From Pseudomonas simiae (lineage in GTDB: Bacteria > Pseudomonadota > Gammaproteobacteria > Pseudomonadales > Pseudomonadaceae), in NCBI RefSeq assembly GCF_900111895.1, contig NZ_FOKB01000002.1, forward strand, positions 434,001 to 498,000: DNA of 64,000 nt, written 5' to 3'. The notes under the pieces were generated by a model that was not told where the DNA came from, did not search any database, and worked only from the letters and a program-made list of their open reading frames with translations. Numbering within the stretch: the stretch's first letter is position 1; the number at the start of each line of letters is the position of its first letter. A program made the translations under genes and the position numbers. Below, in pieces: positions 1 through 8,004 of the stretch.

Positions 1-195
1 GGTTTCACCAAGGCTGCCTTTTTGTTGCAGGGTCAGGTCATCGCCCTCCAGTACCGTGGTCGGCGAGGCGAGTTGTTCGCTGCCCAGCGGGTTGCCGGTA
101 ATGACTTGGGGTTGCAGCTCCAGGGCGTGGGCTTCGGAGCAGATCAGCAGGGCGGCGGCAAGCGGGGACAAGCGCCATACAGAAGAGAAGGGCAT
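1..195 (-). CDS. znuD: TonB-dependent receptor, ZnuD-like (N-terminal part only)
   Basis: This is the first 65 codons of a gene that runs off the left edge of the window. The protein starts MPFSSVWRLSPLAAALLICS, a signal peptide with probable cleavage after EAHA. It continues ELQPQVITGNPLGSEQLASP, then TTVLEGDDLTLQQKGSLGET, which is the start of a TonB-receptor plug domain. From memory the 'VITGNPLGSE...GSLGET' pattern fits the zinc-uptake receptors of the ZnuD family, but only the N-terminus is visible. An AAGGAA ribosome site precedes the ATG. A Zur-box-like palindrome about 45 bp upstream supports a zinc role. The predicted function is energy-dependent import of zinc, free or chelated, across the outer membrane. 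Any other TonB receptor with a similar N-terminus remains possible. Confidence 0.62.
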   Translation of the reverse strand, partial: MPFSSVWRLSPLAAALLICSEAHALELQPQVITGNPLGSEQLASPTTVLEGDDLTLQQKGSLGET

Positions 196-239
196 CAAAC
201 ACATTCCTTGGCAAAACGACTAAAGATCTGAAATTCATG

Positions 240-257
240 GTTACAATATAACATTAC
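240..257. promoter_or_regulatory. Zur-box-like operator
   Basis: The site reads GTTACAATATAACATTAC. It matches the known gammaproteobacterial Zur core (GTTATAnTATAAC followed by ATT) at nearly every position of the right half and most of the left. It lies between the divergent znuD-like and VF530 genes, where it could repress the receptor when zinc is plentiful. Confidence 0.5.
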
Positions 258-335
258 TTTTTAACTGAGAACGGGAACTTTTTTGTTCGTGCTAAAGTGA
301 CCGGCTGTATTTCTACTTACTGCAAAAGGCCCGGC

Positions 336-569
336 ATGACCGCGACAAGCAACGACCCACTCCACGGCGTGACCCTGCAACACGTCCTCACCACCCTGGT
401 GGAACATTACGAATGGAGCGGTCTGGCCGAACGCATTGATGTGCGCTGTTTCAAGAGCGACCCCAGCATCAAGTCGAGCCTCACGTTCCTGCGCAAGACC
501 CCTTGGGCGCGGGAGAAAGTCGAAGGCCTCTACGTAAAACTGATGCGCACCAAACGTCCGCTGGACTGA
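336..569 (+). CDS. VF530 family (DUF2132) small DNA-binding protein
   Basis: A 77-aa protein, [20 protein letters not shown]..., with the family hallmarks [34 protein letters not shown] and [12 protein letters not shown]530 proteins are small alpha-helical proteins related by fold to DNA-binding domains; their role is not settled. I chose the ATG at 336 over the upstream GTG at 297 because family members begin just before 'NDPLHG'. The gene is divergent from the znuD-like receptor and shares its promoter region. It ends 4 bp before the next gene, so the two are probably co-transcribed. Confidence 0.85.
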   Translation: MTATSNDPLHGVTLQHVLTTLVEHYEWSGLAERIDVRCFKSDPSIKSSLTFLRKTPWAREKVEGLYVKLMRTKRPLD

Positions 570-573
570 ACCT

Positions 574-1197
574 ATGAAGCGCTGTGTAGCGGCGGCCGCC
601 TTGGCCGGTTGGGTGGGGCTGGCGATTCAGCAGTACCTGATTTTCCATTCGCGCTGGTCGACAGGCGCCAGTCTGTTGGGCGGGCTGGTCAACTTCTTCA
701 GCTTCTTTACGGTGCTGACCAACACCCTGGTGGCGGTGGTGCTGAGTTATGCCGTGGTTCATCGTGATTCAGCGGTGAAGCGGTATTTTCTGGCGCCCGG
801 GGTCAGCAGCGCGATTGCCGTCAACATTGTGCTGGTGAGCCTGGCCTATAACGTGTTGCTACGGCATTTGTGGCAGCCCGAGGGGTTCCAGTTCATCGCC
901 GACGAATTGCTTCACGACGTGATGCCGCTGCTGTTTGTCGTCTACTGGTGGCGCTGCGTGCCCAAGGGCGCCTTGCGGTTCAAGCACATTGGCCTGTGGG
1001 TGTTGTACCCGCTGGCGTACTTCGCCTATGTGTTGCTGCGCGGGGATTTGCTCGGGCAGTACCAGTACCCGTTCATCGACGTCGGTACCCTTGGTTATCC
1101 ACAGGTGTTTGTGAATGCCGGGGGGATTTTGACGGGGTTTGTGCTGATCGCGTTGGCGGTGGTGGGCTTGGACAAATGGCTCACGCGGGCACAGTAA
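574..1197 (+). CDS. Pr6Pr family integral membrane protein
   Basis: A 207-aa polytopic protein with about six hydrophobic helices. It opens MKRCVAAAALAGWVGLAIQQ and contains the family-typical stretch FFSFFTVLTNTLVAV, with a helix ending in YWWRCVPKGAL and a conserved-looking LWVLYPLAYFAYVLLRG. This matches Pr6Pr family membrane proteins, whose function is unknown. It follows the VF530 gene after 4 bp and is probably translated from the same mRNA. The inner-membrane location is inferred from the hydrophobicity pattern. Confidence 0.75.
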   Translation: MKRCVAAAALAGWVGLAIQQYLIFHSRWSTGASLLGGLVNFFSFFTVLTNTLVAVVLSYAVVHRDSAVKRYFLAPGVSSAIAVNIVLVSLAYNVLLRHLWQPEGFQFIADELLHDVMPLLFVVYWWRCVPKGALRFKHIGLWVLYPLAYFAYVLLRGDLLGQYQYPFIDVGTLGYPQVFVNAGGILTGFVLIALAVVGLDKWLTRAQ

Positions 1198-1202
1198 AAA
1201 AG

Positions 1203-1218
1203 CGCGGGCTTGCCCGCG
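1203..1218. terminator. Hairpin terminator, 7-bp GC stem
   Basis: CGCGGGC-TT-GCCCGCG forms a perfect 7-bp stem directly after the Pr6Pr stop codon. The run of A on its left gives a T-tract on the minus strand, so it would terminate best in the leftward direction. It may also stop rightward transcription or stabilise the mRNA end. Confidence 0.5.
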
Positions 1219-1887
1219 ATCACGCCTGCCCGAACACCTTCCCTCTCAAACCTCTGCACCCCTAAGTCTCCACCCGCCGTATGCGCCGCCGCTGACAGCT
1301 CTCTGCGCGTCGCTCGCCCCTGGCTTGGTTTCCATCGTGACGAAGGTATACAGCGCACCGCGCGGCAACGGATGGACGCTGAATCAGCGTCTGGTCGCAC
1401 GAAACCGATAACTAACTCGCCGAGGCACAATCGGCTGCCTCTACACGCTCGTGTCTTAATTAGTTAGTGGGTTTGGCCCGGTAGAGGCTGTTATTTTTCT
1501 ACGCTTGTAATCCCGTTCTTACATACCTGTTTGTAGTTGATGGATGCTCATTAACTTGCATGTAGTCTGTTTCTTACGGATGGTTTTAAAGTTTTGGCAA
1601 GTTGCCATTATTTTCCTATGTGTCTGCGTGTAACAAAGCTACGCACGTTTGCGAATCGGACGGCTTACTTCTTAATGGCGACGGGGGAAACTTGCGCTGC
1701 TTCGAACAACATCCTGATTAAGCAATGCAAATAGTTGGAAAAGCCGTTTTACGCACAATCGCGTGATCCAAACTTTTACCGAGATAAATCAGGCGCTACA
1801 CCCTGTTCGTCGCTCGCTTAGTAAGTCCTGTAGCACTGTTGTTGCAGGGGGTCTTAATGAAAATTATTAATGTGTGAGTACTGGAAA
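1219..1887. other. Long non-coding region upstream of the fimbrial operon
   Basis: About 670 bp with no convincing gene. The left part is GC-rich and carries the 48-bp gene relic described separately. From about 1440 it becomes visibly AT-richer, as expected for a regulated promoter and leader. A mini-ORF with a good Shine-Dalgarno (GCAGGGGG) runs from ATG 1857 to TGA 1877 and encodes MKIINV. It overlaps the region just before the first pilin gene and could be a leader peptide or chance. I see no clear promoter consensus and no invertible-element inverted repeats or recombinase gene. Confidence 0.5.
1323..1370 (-). pseudogene. 48-bp relic of a siderophore-interacting-protein gene
   Basis: Read on the minus strand this stretch encodes PLPRGALYTFVTMETK. 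The intact gene at 9632-10399 encodes TLPSGALYTFVAMETK. At DNA level 43 of 48 bases match 9736-9783. Homology stops on both sides and there is no open frame around it, so this looks like the remains of a second copy. Confidence 0.6.
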
Positions 1888-2409
1888 ATGAAAAGCAAAA
1901 TGAAAACTGCACTGTTGTCTGTCGGGCTGTTGCTGGGTTCGGCGTCCATGGTTCATGCGGCGGATGGAACGGTTACGTTTATCGGGTCGGTCCACTCGGG
2001 TGCTTGCTCTATTAAGCCTGACTCCGTCGATCAGACTGTTCACCTGGGGGCGATCGCAAAGCATCAGTTGCAGAGCGGAGGCAAGTCTGAGGCCCGACGT
2101 GTGCTTATTGAACTTGAAGGCTGCGATTTGACTGGCCTCACTGATAACACCGTGACGACCACCTTCACCGGGGCACCCTCGGGCGCTGTGCCTGGCGCGA
2201 TCGGCACGGTCGGCGGTGCGGGTGGTATCGGCATCATGATGACGCATGGCAACAAACTCGTTGAGCTGGGTGTCCCTACGGCTCCGCAGGCCATTGTCGT
2301 CGGTGATAACACCCTGGAGTTCGGTGCCTATGTACAAGGCGCCGCTGCGGACCCGATCGTCCCTGGCAGTTTCAGCGCGGTAACCAATTTCACCTTGGCT
2401 TATCAGTGA
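1888..2409 (+). CDS. Major fimbrial subunit (type 1/Pap-like pilin)
   Basis: A 173-aa secreted pilin. The signal peptide MKSKMKTALLSVGLLLGSAS is followed by probable cleavage at VHA|ADGTV. The mature domain has the two disulphide cysteines (GACSI and EGCDL). It ends GSFSAVTNFTLAYQ, with glycine 14 residues from the end and a penultimate tyrosine, as in donor-strand-exchange pilins. Being first in the operon with a stem-loop just behind suggests it is the highly expressed shaft subunit, like PapA or MrpA. It resembles the pilin at 8005-8553. The start is uncertain: in-frame ATGs exist at 1870, 1888 and 1900, and none has a strong ribosome site. Confidence 0.85.
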   Translation: MKSKMKTALLSVGLLLGSASMVHAADGTVTFIGSVHSGACSIKPDSVDQTVHLGAIAKHQLQSGGKSEARRVLIELEGCDLTGLTDNTVTTTFTGAPSGAVPGAIGTVGGAGGIGIMMTHGNKLVELGVPTAPQAIVVGDNTLEFGAYVQGAAADPIVPGSFSAVTNFTLAYQ

Positions 2410-2415
2410 GTTTTC

Positions 2416-2440
2416 CCCCCGCCACTTAAGGTGGCGGGGG
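2416..2440 (+). terminator. Intra-operon stem-loop after the major pilin gene
   Basis: CCCCCGCCAC-TTAAG-GTGGCGGGGG is a perfect 10-bp stem 6 bp after the pilin stop codon, with no T-tract. In pap- and fim-type operons such structures cause partial termination or protect the upstream mRNA, giving excess major pilin. The same role is inferred here. Confidence 0.6.
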
Positions 2441-2459
2441 ACGCTGGCGGGAGAAAACG

Positions 2460-3020
2460 GTGAATACATTCATACGCCTTGCTATCACCTCTTCATTGAC
2501 GATTTTCATCAACCCTAGCGTGTTCGCGCAGGAGCCTGCGCAAGGCGCCGGGGTCGTCACGTTGGGGGGGGAGATCATTGATTCAGCTTGCGGGCTGGAA
2601 TTGGTCAGTGCCGATCAATCCATCGAGATGGCGCCCGAACCCATAGGTCGGCTCTTGCGAAATACGATGGGCGAACCACACCCCTTCCAATTGCGTCTGG
2701 TCAATTGCTCATTGAGTCGCCCCGACCCGTCGCGGCCAGGCGTCAGTTTGCCGGATTGGCAGCATCTGCAAGTGACCTTTGACGGGGCTCGCGATAGAAA
2801 CGGTCGCTCCTTTGCTGCCTTCGGCGATTCAGAGGGGATTGCCCTTCATATCTGGGATGCGGCTGGTCAAGAGAGTGTTCCGGGTGAGCCGATGCCTCTG
2901 CTGCCGTTGGCTGAAGGTGACATGACACTTCACTACACGCTTCGCCTGATTGGAAACGGACTGCCGCTGGTGCCTGGCGCTCACCTTGCTGCGGTGCGGT
3001 TCAAGTTGGAATACTTTTGA
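2460..3020 (+). CDS. Minor fimbrial subunit (PapH/MrpB-like position)
   Basis: A 186-aa pilin-like protein starting at GTG with GGGAG just upstream. The signal sequence MNTFIRLAITSSLTIFINPS leads to VFAQEPAQG. Two cysteines (SACGLE and LVNCSL) match the pilin disulphide, and the C-terminus GAHLAAVRFKLEYF keeps glycine at -14 and the penultimate aromatic residue. Its place between major pilin and usher corresponds to PapH (the pilus anchor and terminator) or MrpB. That function is inferred from position only. Confidence 0.75.
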   Translation: MNTFIRLAITSSLTIFINPSVFAQEPAQGAGVVTLGGEIIDSACGLELVSADQSIEMAPEPIGRLLRNTMGEPHPFQLRLVNCSLSRPDPSRPGVSLPDWQHLQVTFDGARDRNGRSFAAFGDSEGIALHIWDAAGQESVPGEPMPLLPLAEGDMTLHYTLRLIGNGLPLVPGAHLAAVRFKLEYF

Positions 3021-3039
3021 ACAGTGATGGGTTGTTTTC

Positions 3040-5643
3040 ATGTTGAATGCGTCGAAGATCAAAAAAACGCTCCGCCCAAGCCTGTTTGGCGGGTTGATGT
3101 CAGCGGTGGGAACGGCATTGGGTGCAGGGGATATCGAGTTTAATACCGATGTTCTTGATCTCGTTGACCGCACCAATATTGACTTGTCTCAGTTTGCTCG
3201 CAGTGGGTTTATTCTGCCGGGCACTTACTCGATGGTTGTGCAGATCAATAGCCAGCCTATTTCTGAGCAATCGGTGGCGTTCTATCCCCCCGATGATGAT
3301 CCCAAAGGCAGTCAGGCCTGTGTGTCGCGCGCGCTTGTGGAGGAGTTGGGCCTCAAGGCCTCCGGCGCTGCCGGGCTTACTTGGTGGAAAGGCGGGGAGT
3401 GTCTGGATATTCAAGGCTTGCCGGGTATGGAAGTCGCTGGCGATCTGGCCACCTCCACCCTGAGCATCAACCTCCCCCAGGCCTACCTTGAATACAGCGC
3501 CATCAACTGGGACCCACCCTCCCGCTGGGACGAGGGGGTGCCGGGGTTGCTGGTTGACTACAACGTGACGGCGCAAGCCAGTCACCAAAAGAATGACAGT
3601 GTCCGCCATAACTTCAGTGGCAACGGCACCGTGGGCGCCAATGCCGGGGCCTGGCGCCTGCGGGCGGACTGGCAGGGGCGTGTCGACAGAGACCGCGATC
3701 AGGCGGCCAGGCATCCGACACTGGAGTGGAGCCGCTACTATGCCTATCGCGCCATTCCTGCGCTCAAAGCGCGCCTGGTACTGGGTGAGGACTACCTGTA
3801 TTCGGAGCTGTTCGACAGCTTCCGTTTTACCGGTGCTGCACTCAACTCGGATGAAAGTCAGCTGCCACCCAACTTGCGCGGTTACGCACCTGAAGTGGTC
3901 GGGGTCGCCAAGACCAATGCAAGGGTCATCATCAGCCAGCAGGGGCGTGTGCTGTATGAAACGCTGGTCGCGGCCGGACCTTTTCGTATTCAGGACCTGA
4001 ATGACGCCGTGAGCGGCAGGCTCGATGTGCGGGTCGAAGAGCAGGATGGTTCGGTCCACACGTTCCAGATCGATACGGCAGGCGTGCCCTACCTGACGCG
4101 GCCTGGACAAGTGCGTTACAAACTGGCGAGCGGGCGACCGTCGAATCTTCAGTACGGCGGTGATGGTGACTTCTTCGGCAGTGGCGAGTTTTCGTGGGGC
4201 ATCAGTAACGGCTGGTCGTTGTATGGCGGCGGTATAACCGATAACAACTACCGTGCGCTGTCGGTCGGTGCCGGTCGTGACCTGTTGGCGTTCGGTGCTG
4301 TGTCACTGGATGCAACTCAGTCGCACGCGAGTGTGTGGAATGAGACGCTCTCGGGGAAATCCTACCGCCTTCAATACTCCAAGAAGTTTCAAGAATACGA
4401 CAGCCAAGTCACCTTTGCCGGTTATCGCTTTTCCGAGAAGAACTACTTGAGCATGAGTGAATACCTCGATGCTCGACATTACGGGAGAAACGGCGAACTC
4501 GCCGGGCTCGACAAAGAAAGTGAGTACAGCGGCAGTTGGAAACCGATTGGGGGCAGCAAGGCACTTTATACGGCCACGCTGAATAAGCAGTTTCGGGATC
4601 TGGGGGCCACGGTTTACCTGAGTTACAACAAACAAACATATTGGGAGCGCCCGGCCACTCAGCGTTGGAACGTGTCGATGTCACGCTACTTCAATGTGGG
4701 TAGCGTCAAGAACTTGAGCGTTTCGCTGAACATGTATCGCACTCAGGAGTACAACTATAAGGATAACGGCATGGCGCTGACGGTCAGTCTGCCGTTGGGG
4801 CGCAGCGGCACGCTGTCGCTGGATGCCAATAGGGCAGCAGGCAAGAACAGTTTTTCGACGCGCTACAGTGATCGCCTCGATGAGCGTAATAGCTACCAGC
4901 TCAGTGCCAGCGATAACGCTGCCAGTGGTTATCTGAGTCATATCGGTGACCAGGCAGACATCGATCTCGCTGCCAGTAAGCAACAAGGCGATTACACCAG
5001 CCTCAGTGTCTCGGCGCGTGGCGGCGGCACACTCACCGCTCACGGTGCGGCATTGCATCGTACCAACAGCACGGGCGGTACGCGCCTGATGGTCGATACC
5101 GCCGGTGTGCCCGATGTGCCTGTGCGGGGTTATGGCGCGCCGACGCGCAGCAACGCCTTCGGCAAAGCGGTCATTTCCGATATCGGCAGCTATCAGCGCA
5201 CGGCGGCCAGTGTCGATCTGGAGAGTTTGCCGAGCAATGTCGAAGCCACTCAATCCGTCACGCAACTGACGCTCACCGAAGGGGCGATCGGATATCGATT
5301 CCTGGACGTGATTTCCGGCCAGAAGGCCATGGCCGTTCTGCGCCTGCCGGATGGCAGTTCCCCGCCCTTCGGCGCGACGGTGAAGAACGTCAAACAGCAG
5401 GACACCGGGATTGTGAATGACGGCGGCAATGTCTACCTCAGCGGTATTCAGCCCGGCGAAGAGATGATCGTCAGTTGGGGTGGGGCCGAGCGATGTGTCC
5501 TCACGCTGCCAGGTGTTTTGCCGGCCGATGGCTTGACCCATGCCCTGCAACTGGGCTGCCGCAGGGTAGCCACTGATCAATCCTTGCCCGAGCCAGCCAA
5601 GCTGACCGGGAAGCCTACCGATATGGAGAACACATCCTCATGA
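3040..5643 (+). CDS. Outer-membrane fimbrial usher (FimD/PapC family)
   Basis: An 867-aa protein of normal usher length. A signal peptide precedes GDIEFNTDVLDLVDRTNIDL, the usual N-terminal chaperone-binding domain motif. It is followed by a 24-strand-type barrel region with its plug (for example LPPNLRGYAPEVVGVAKTNA and GPFRIQDLND). The C-terminal domains include the cysteine pair ERCVLTLP...LGCRRV. Ushers take chaperone-pilin complexes in the periplasm, order them and secrete the fibre. The next gene, the chaperone, overlaps its stop codon by 4 bp, indicating translational coupling. The protein is intact with no internal stop. Confidence 0.95.
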   Translation: MLNASKIKKTLRPSLFGGLMSAVGTALGAGDIEFNTDVLDLVDRTNIDLSQFARSGFILPGTYSMVVQINSQPISEQSVAFYPPDDDPKGSQACVSRALVEELGLKASGAAGLTWWKGGECLDIQGLPGMEVAGDLATSTLSINLPQAYLEYSAINWDPPSRWDEGVPGLLVDYNVTAQASHQKNDSVRHNFSGNGTVGANAGAWRLRADWQGRVDRDRDQAARHPTLEWSRYYAYRAIPALKARLVLGEDYLYSELFDSFRFTGAALNSDESQLPPNLRGYAPEVVGVAKTNARVIISQQGRVLYETLVAAGPFRIQDLNDAVSGRLDVRVEEQDGSVHTFQIDTAGVPYLTRPGQVRYKLASGRPSNLQYGGDGDFFGSGEFSWGISNGWSLYGGGITDNNYRALSVGAGRDLLAFGAVSLDATQSHASVWNETLSGKSYRLQYSKKFQEYDSQVTFAGYRFSEKNYLSMSEYLDARHYGRNGELAGLDKESEYSGSWKPIGGSKALYTATLNKQFRDLGATVYLSYNKQTYWERPATQRWNVSMSRYFNVGSVKNLSVSLNMYRTQEYNYKDNGMALTVSLPLGRSGTLSLDANRAAGKNSFSTRYSDRLDERNSYQLSASDNAASGYLSHIGDQADIDLAASKQQGDYTSLSVSARGGGTLTAHGAALHRTNSTGGTRLMVDTAGVPDVPVRGYGAPTRSNAFGKAVISDIGSYQRTAASVDLESLPSNVEATQSVTQLTLTEGAIGYRFLDVISGQKAMAVLRLPDGSSPPFGATVKNVKQQDTGIVNDGGNVYLSGIQPGEEMIVSWGGAERCVLTLPGVLPADGLTHALQLGCRRVATDQSLPEPAKLTGKPTDMENTSS

Positions 5644-6401
5644 TGCTCAAAACGCGCCTCACACTCCAAGCCTTTACGCTGCTGGCCCTGGGCTTGAGCC
5701 AGAGCGCCAACGCGGCGGTTGGCCTGGATCGTACCCGAGTGATTTTTGATGGTGGCAAAGAGGCCACCAGCGTGAACATCACCAACAACAACACCCAGTT
5801 GCCCTATTTGGCTCAGGGCTGGATCGAGGACGAGGCGGGCAAAAAAATCACCTCGCCGTTGATCGTACTCCCGCCGGTTCAACGCCTGGAGCCAGGGAAG
5901 CAAAGCCAGGTGAAAGTTCAGGCGTTGCCGGCGGCCAAATCGTTACCGCAGGATCGAGAGACGGTCTACTACTTCAACCTGCGGGAAATTCCGCCGCGCA
6001 GCGATAAGGCCAACACCCTGCAAATCGCGCTGCAGACCCGGATTAAATTGTTCTATCGGCCGCAAGCCATTGCGCCAAGCCAGCAAGACTTATCCAACCC
6101 GTGGCAGGAAAAACTGACCCTTACCCGCGAAGGCGAGCGTTACCAGGTGAATAACCCTACGCCTTACTACGTGACCCTGGTGGATGCACGCAGCACCAAG
6201 GACGGTAAAACCGTGCCGGGCTTCGAACCCCTGATGGTTCCGCCCAAAGGCACGCTGACCTTGGGGCCAACGGCCACCGTACTCGGCACAACGCCTTATT
6301 TGGCCTATGTGAATGATTACGGCGGGCGTCCGGTACTGGCATTCACCTGCGGTGGCAATACTTGCAAGGTCAACTCGCAAGTATCGACGCCTAATGAATA
6401 G
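5640..6401 (+). CDS. Periplasmic fimbrial chaperone, PapD-like
   Basis: A 253-aa protein. Signal peptide MMLKTRLTLQAFTLLALGLS...SANA, then mature AVGLDRTRVIFDGGKEATSV. The invariant Arg8 is present in RTRVIF and the Lys112 equivalent in QTRIKLFYRP. These residues anchor the pilin carboxylate in PapD. Segments such as LPYLAQGWIEDE, PPVQRLEPGKQS, YYFNLREIPPRSDKANTLQI and YINDYGGRPVL-like (YVNDYGGRPVLAF) are very close to E. coli PapD. A short F1-G1 loop puts it in the FGS class. It overlaps the usher gene by ATGA; the second ATG at 5643 is an equally good start. Confidence 0.95.
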   Translation: MMLKTRLTLQAFTLLALGLSQSANAAVGLDRTRVIFDGGKEATSVNITNNNTQLPYLAQGWIEDEAGKKITSPLIVLPPVQRLEPGKQSQVKVQALPAAKSLPQDRETVYYFNLREIPPRSDKANTLQIALQTRIKLFYRPQAIAPSQQDLSNPWQEKLTLTREGERYQVNNPTPYYVTLVDARSTKDGKTVPGFEPLMVPPKGTLTLGPTATVLGTTPYLAYVNDYGGRPVLAFTCGGNTCKVNSQVSTPNE

Positions 6402-6422
6402 TGCCTGCTGCTGGAGAACGTC

Positions 6423-6995
6423 ATGAAGTCGCGCAATGTGAAGGTCTTGGGCGGCCTGTTGCTGGTCTTTGCGGGGGGCGCACAGGCCGAGGATGTCGAG
6501 GGCATGAATGGGCTGCTGAACATTTCCGGGGCCATGCATGAAACCCCCTGCAGCCTGGAGATGGCCTCACTCCATCAAACGGTTGACCTGGGCGCCGTGT
6601 CGACCAGCCAGTTGCAGCGTCCCGGCGATCAGGCAAAACCGGTGGCGTTTCAGCTGCGGTTTACCGATTGCCACCGCACCGCAGGCAGCATCCGCAGTGA
6701 ACGTACCGGGAACCTGACCTGGAGTGCCTTTCAACCCGTGCTGTCGGTGGCGTTTTCCGCACCCGCCGATGCTGATGATCCGCGGTTGGTCAAAGTGCAA
6801 GGCGTCACCGGGATGGGCCTGCAATTGACCGATGCACTGGGGCGGGATGTGCAGTTGGGCGCCAGGGGCGAACCGTTGTTTTTACCCCTGGGCGGCAATG
6901 TCCAGACCTGGAACGTTCAACCCACGCGCACTTCCGCGGCGTTGACCAGTGGGGCGTTTCGGGCCGTGGTGGATTTCAGGCTCAATTATGAGTAG
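6423..6995 (+). CDS. Minor fimbrial subunit (MrpE-like position)
   Basis: A 190-aa pilin domain protein. The signal peptide MKSRNVKVLGGLLLVFAGGA ends at QAEDVEG. The pilin cysteines appear in TPCSLE and TDCHRT, and the C-terminus GAFRAVVDFRLNYE has glycine at -14 and a penultimate tyrosine. It resembles the subunit at 2460-3020 in layout, with a long loop rich in proline and arginine between the strands. A role as adaptor or minor shaft subunit is inferred from its place directly after the chaperone, as in MR/P and Pap operons. Confidence 0.75.
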   Translation: MKSRNVKVLGGLLLVFAGGAQAEDVEGMNGLLNISGAMHETPCSLEMASLHQTVDLGAVSTSQLQRPGDQAKPVAFQLRFTDCHRTAGSIRSERTGNLTWSAFQPVLSVAFSAPADADDPRLVKVQGVTGMGLQLTDALGRDVQLGARGEPLFLPLGGNVQTWNVQPTRTSAALTSGAFRAVVDFRLNYE

Positions 6996-7005
6996 GGGCA
7001 GAGTG

Positions 7006-7500
7006 ATGGCAACCTCAACCGGCCCGTGGGCCATTCTTATCGCTGGCAGCCTGCTGTGGGCTGTCGGCCAAGGCGTGCAGGCTGAAACCAGCCTGACCAT
7101 CCGCGCGGTCATCATCGCGCCGCCGCCCTGTGTCATTAACAACGGCAGTACGCTCGATGTGCCGTTTGGGAACGACCTGCTGACGTCGCGGGTGGACGGG
7201 GTCAATTATCGTCGAGACGTGCCTTACACCGTCAGGTGCGACTCCCCCTTCAGCAACGCGTTGACCCTCGAACTCAAGGGCTCGGGGGCTGCGTTCGACA
7301 ATCGTGTGCTGGTGACCCGCAAACCGGATCTTGGGGTCAAGCTGTTCGTGAACGGGGCTGACTGGCCGCTGAATACGGCGGTGAATTTTACCTATCCGAA
7401 CTTTCCGGTGGTGCAGGCGGTGCCGGTCAAACGGGCGGGCAGCACGCTGACGGGAGGCGCATTTGATGCGACCGCCACCCTTGTGGTCGATTACCAATGA
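7006..7500 (+). CDS. Minor fimbrial subunit (PapF/MrpF-like)
   Basis: A 164-aa pilin. I chose the ATG at 7006 because AGGGGCAG lies just upstream and MATSTGPWAILIAGSLLWAV forms a normal signal peptide; longer in-frame starts overlap the previous gene. The mature part begins ETSLTIRAVIIAPPPCVINN and carries IDV-like 'DVPFGNDLL', the motif RVDGVNYRRDVPYTVRC, and ends GAFDATATLVVDYQ (glycine at -14, penultimate tyrosine). It is clearly paralogous to the next gene, sharing the PPPC...V(D)F/PFG...RVDGV.YRR pattern. PapF-type proteins act as tip adaptors, and that role is inferred here. Confidence 0.75.
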   Translation: MATSTGPWAILIAGSLLWAVGQGVQAETSLTIRAVIIAPPPCVINNGSTLDVPFGNDLLTSRVDGVNYRRDVPYTVRCDSPFSNALTLELKGSGAAFDNRVLVTRKPDLGVKLFVNGADWPLNTAVNFTYPNFPVVQAVPVKRAGSTLTGGAFDATATLVVDYQ

Positions 7501-7513
7501 AGAGGAACGATCA

Positions 7514-7993
7514 ATGACATTTTGGCAACCGCGAGCGTTGCTCGTCTGGTGGTCCATCGGCCTTTGCAGTGGTGCTTCGGCCAACCTGACCTTTAGCGGA
7601 ACGCTGAACGAGCCTCCTCCTTGCACGATCGATGGCGGCAACACCATCGAAGTCGACTTTGGGGACGTCGGCGTCAAGCGAGTCGATGGCGTGAAATATC
7701 GCAGGGGGCTCGGTTACACCATCAGTTGCAGCCCTGCCACGCTCCCTTGGGAGCTGAAGTTGAGTGTGAACGGCACGCCCACGGTGTTCGACGGCTCGGC
7801 GGTGCAGACCAATGTGCCTGAACTGGGCATTCGGATTTTTCAGAATAACCTGCCGTTTCCACTCAATACGCCACTGGAGATAACCCTGTCGTCGCCGCCG
7901 GTGTTGGAAGTCGTACCGGTCAAACCGCTGGGCGCCATTCTGGCCCCGGCAAGGTTTACGGCGGTGGCCACGCTATTGGCCGAATACGAGTAG
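7514..7993 (+). CDS. Minor fimbrial subunit (PapF/MrpF-like paralogue)
   Basis: A 159-aa pilin starting at ATG 7514 with AGAGGAA upstream. Signal sequence MTFWQPRALLVWWSIGLCSG...ASA, then NLTFSGTLNEPPPCTIDGG, VDFGDVGVKRVDGVKYRRG and YTISC. It is a tandem paralogue of the preceding gene. The C-terminus ARFTAVATLLAEYE keeps the penultimate tyrosine but has alanine instead of glycine at -14, which may change how it is capped or exchanged. It is probably a tip-fibrillum adaptor. Function is inferred from the family and from position. Confidence 0.75.
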   Translation: MTFWQPRALLVWWSIGLCSGASANLTFSGTLNEPPPCTIDGGNTIEVDFGDVGVKRVDGVKYRRGLGYTISCSPATLPWELKLSVNGTPTVFDGSAVQTNVPELGIRIFQNNLPFPLNTPLEITLSSPPVLEVVPVKPLGAILAPARFTAVATLLAEYE

Positions 7994-8004
7994 GAGTTGA
8001 GCCC

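Noticed and set aside
1594..1612. TTTTGGCAAGTTGCC as a sigma-54 promoter for the fimbrial operon
   Set aside because: GG-to-GC spacing is several bases too short, and it is nearly 280 bp from the first pilin start.
1219..1887. Phase-variable invertible element upstream of the fimbriae, as in fim and MR/P operons
   Set aside because: No pair of inverted repeats and no recombinase gene was found.
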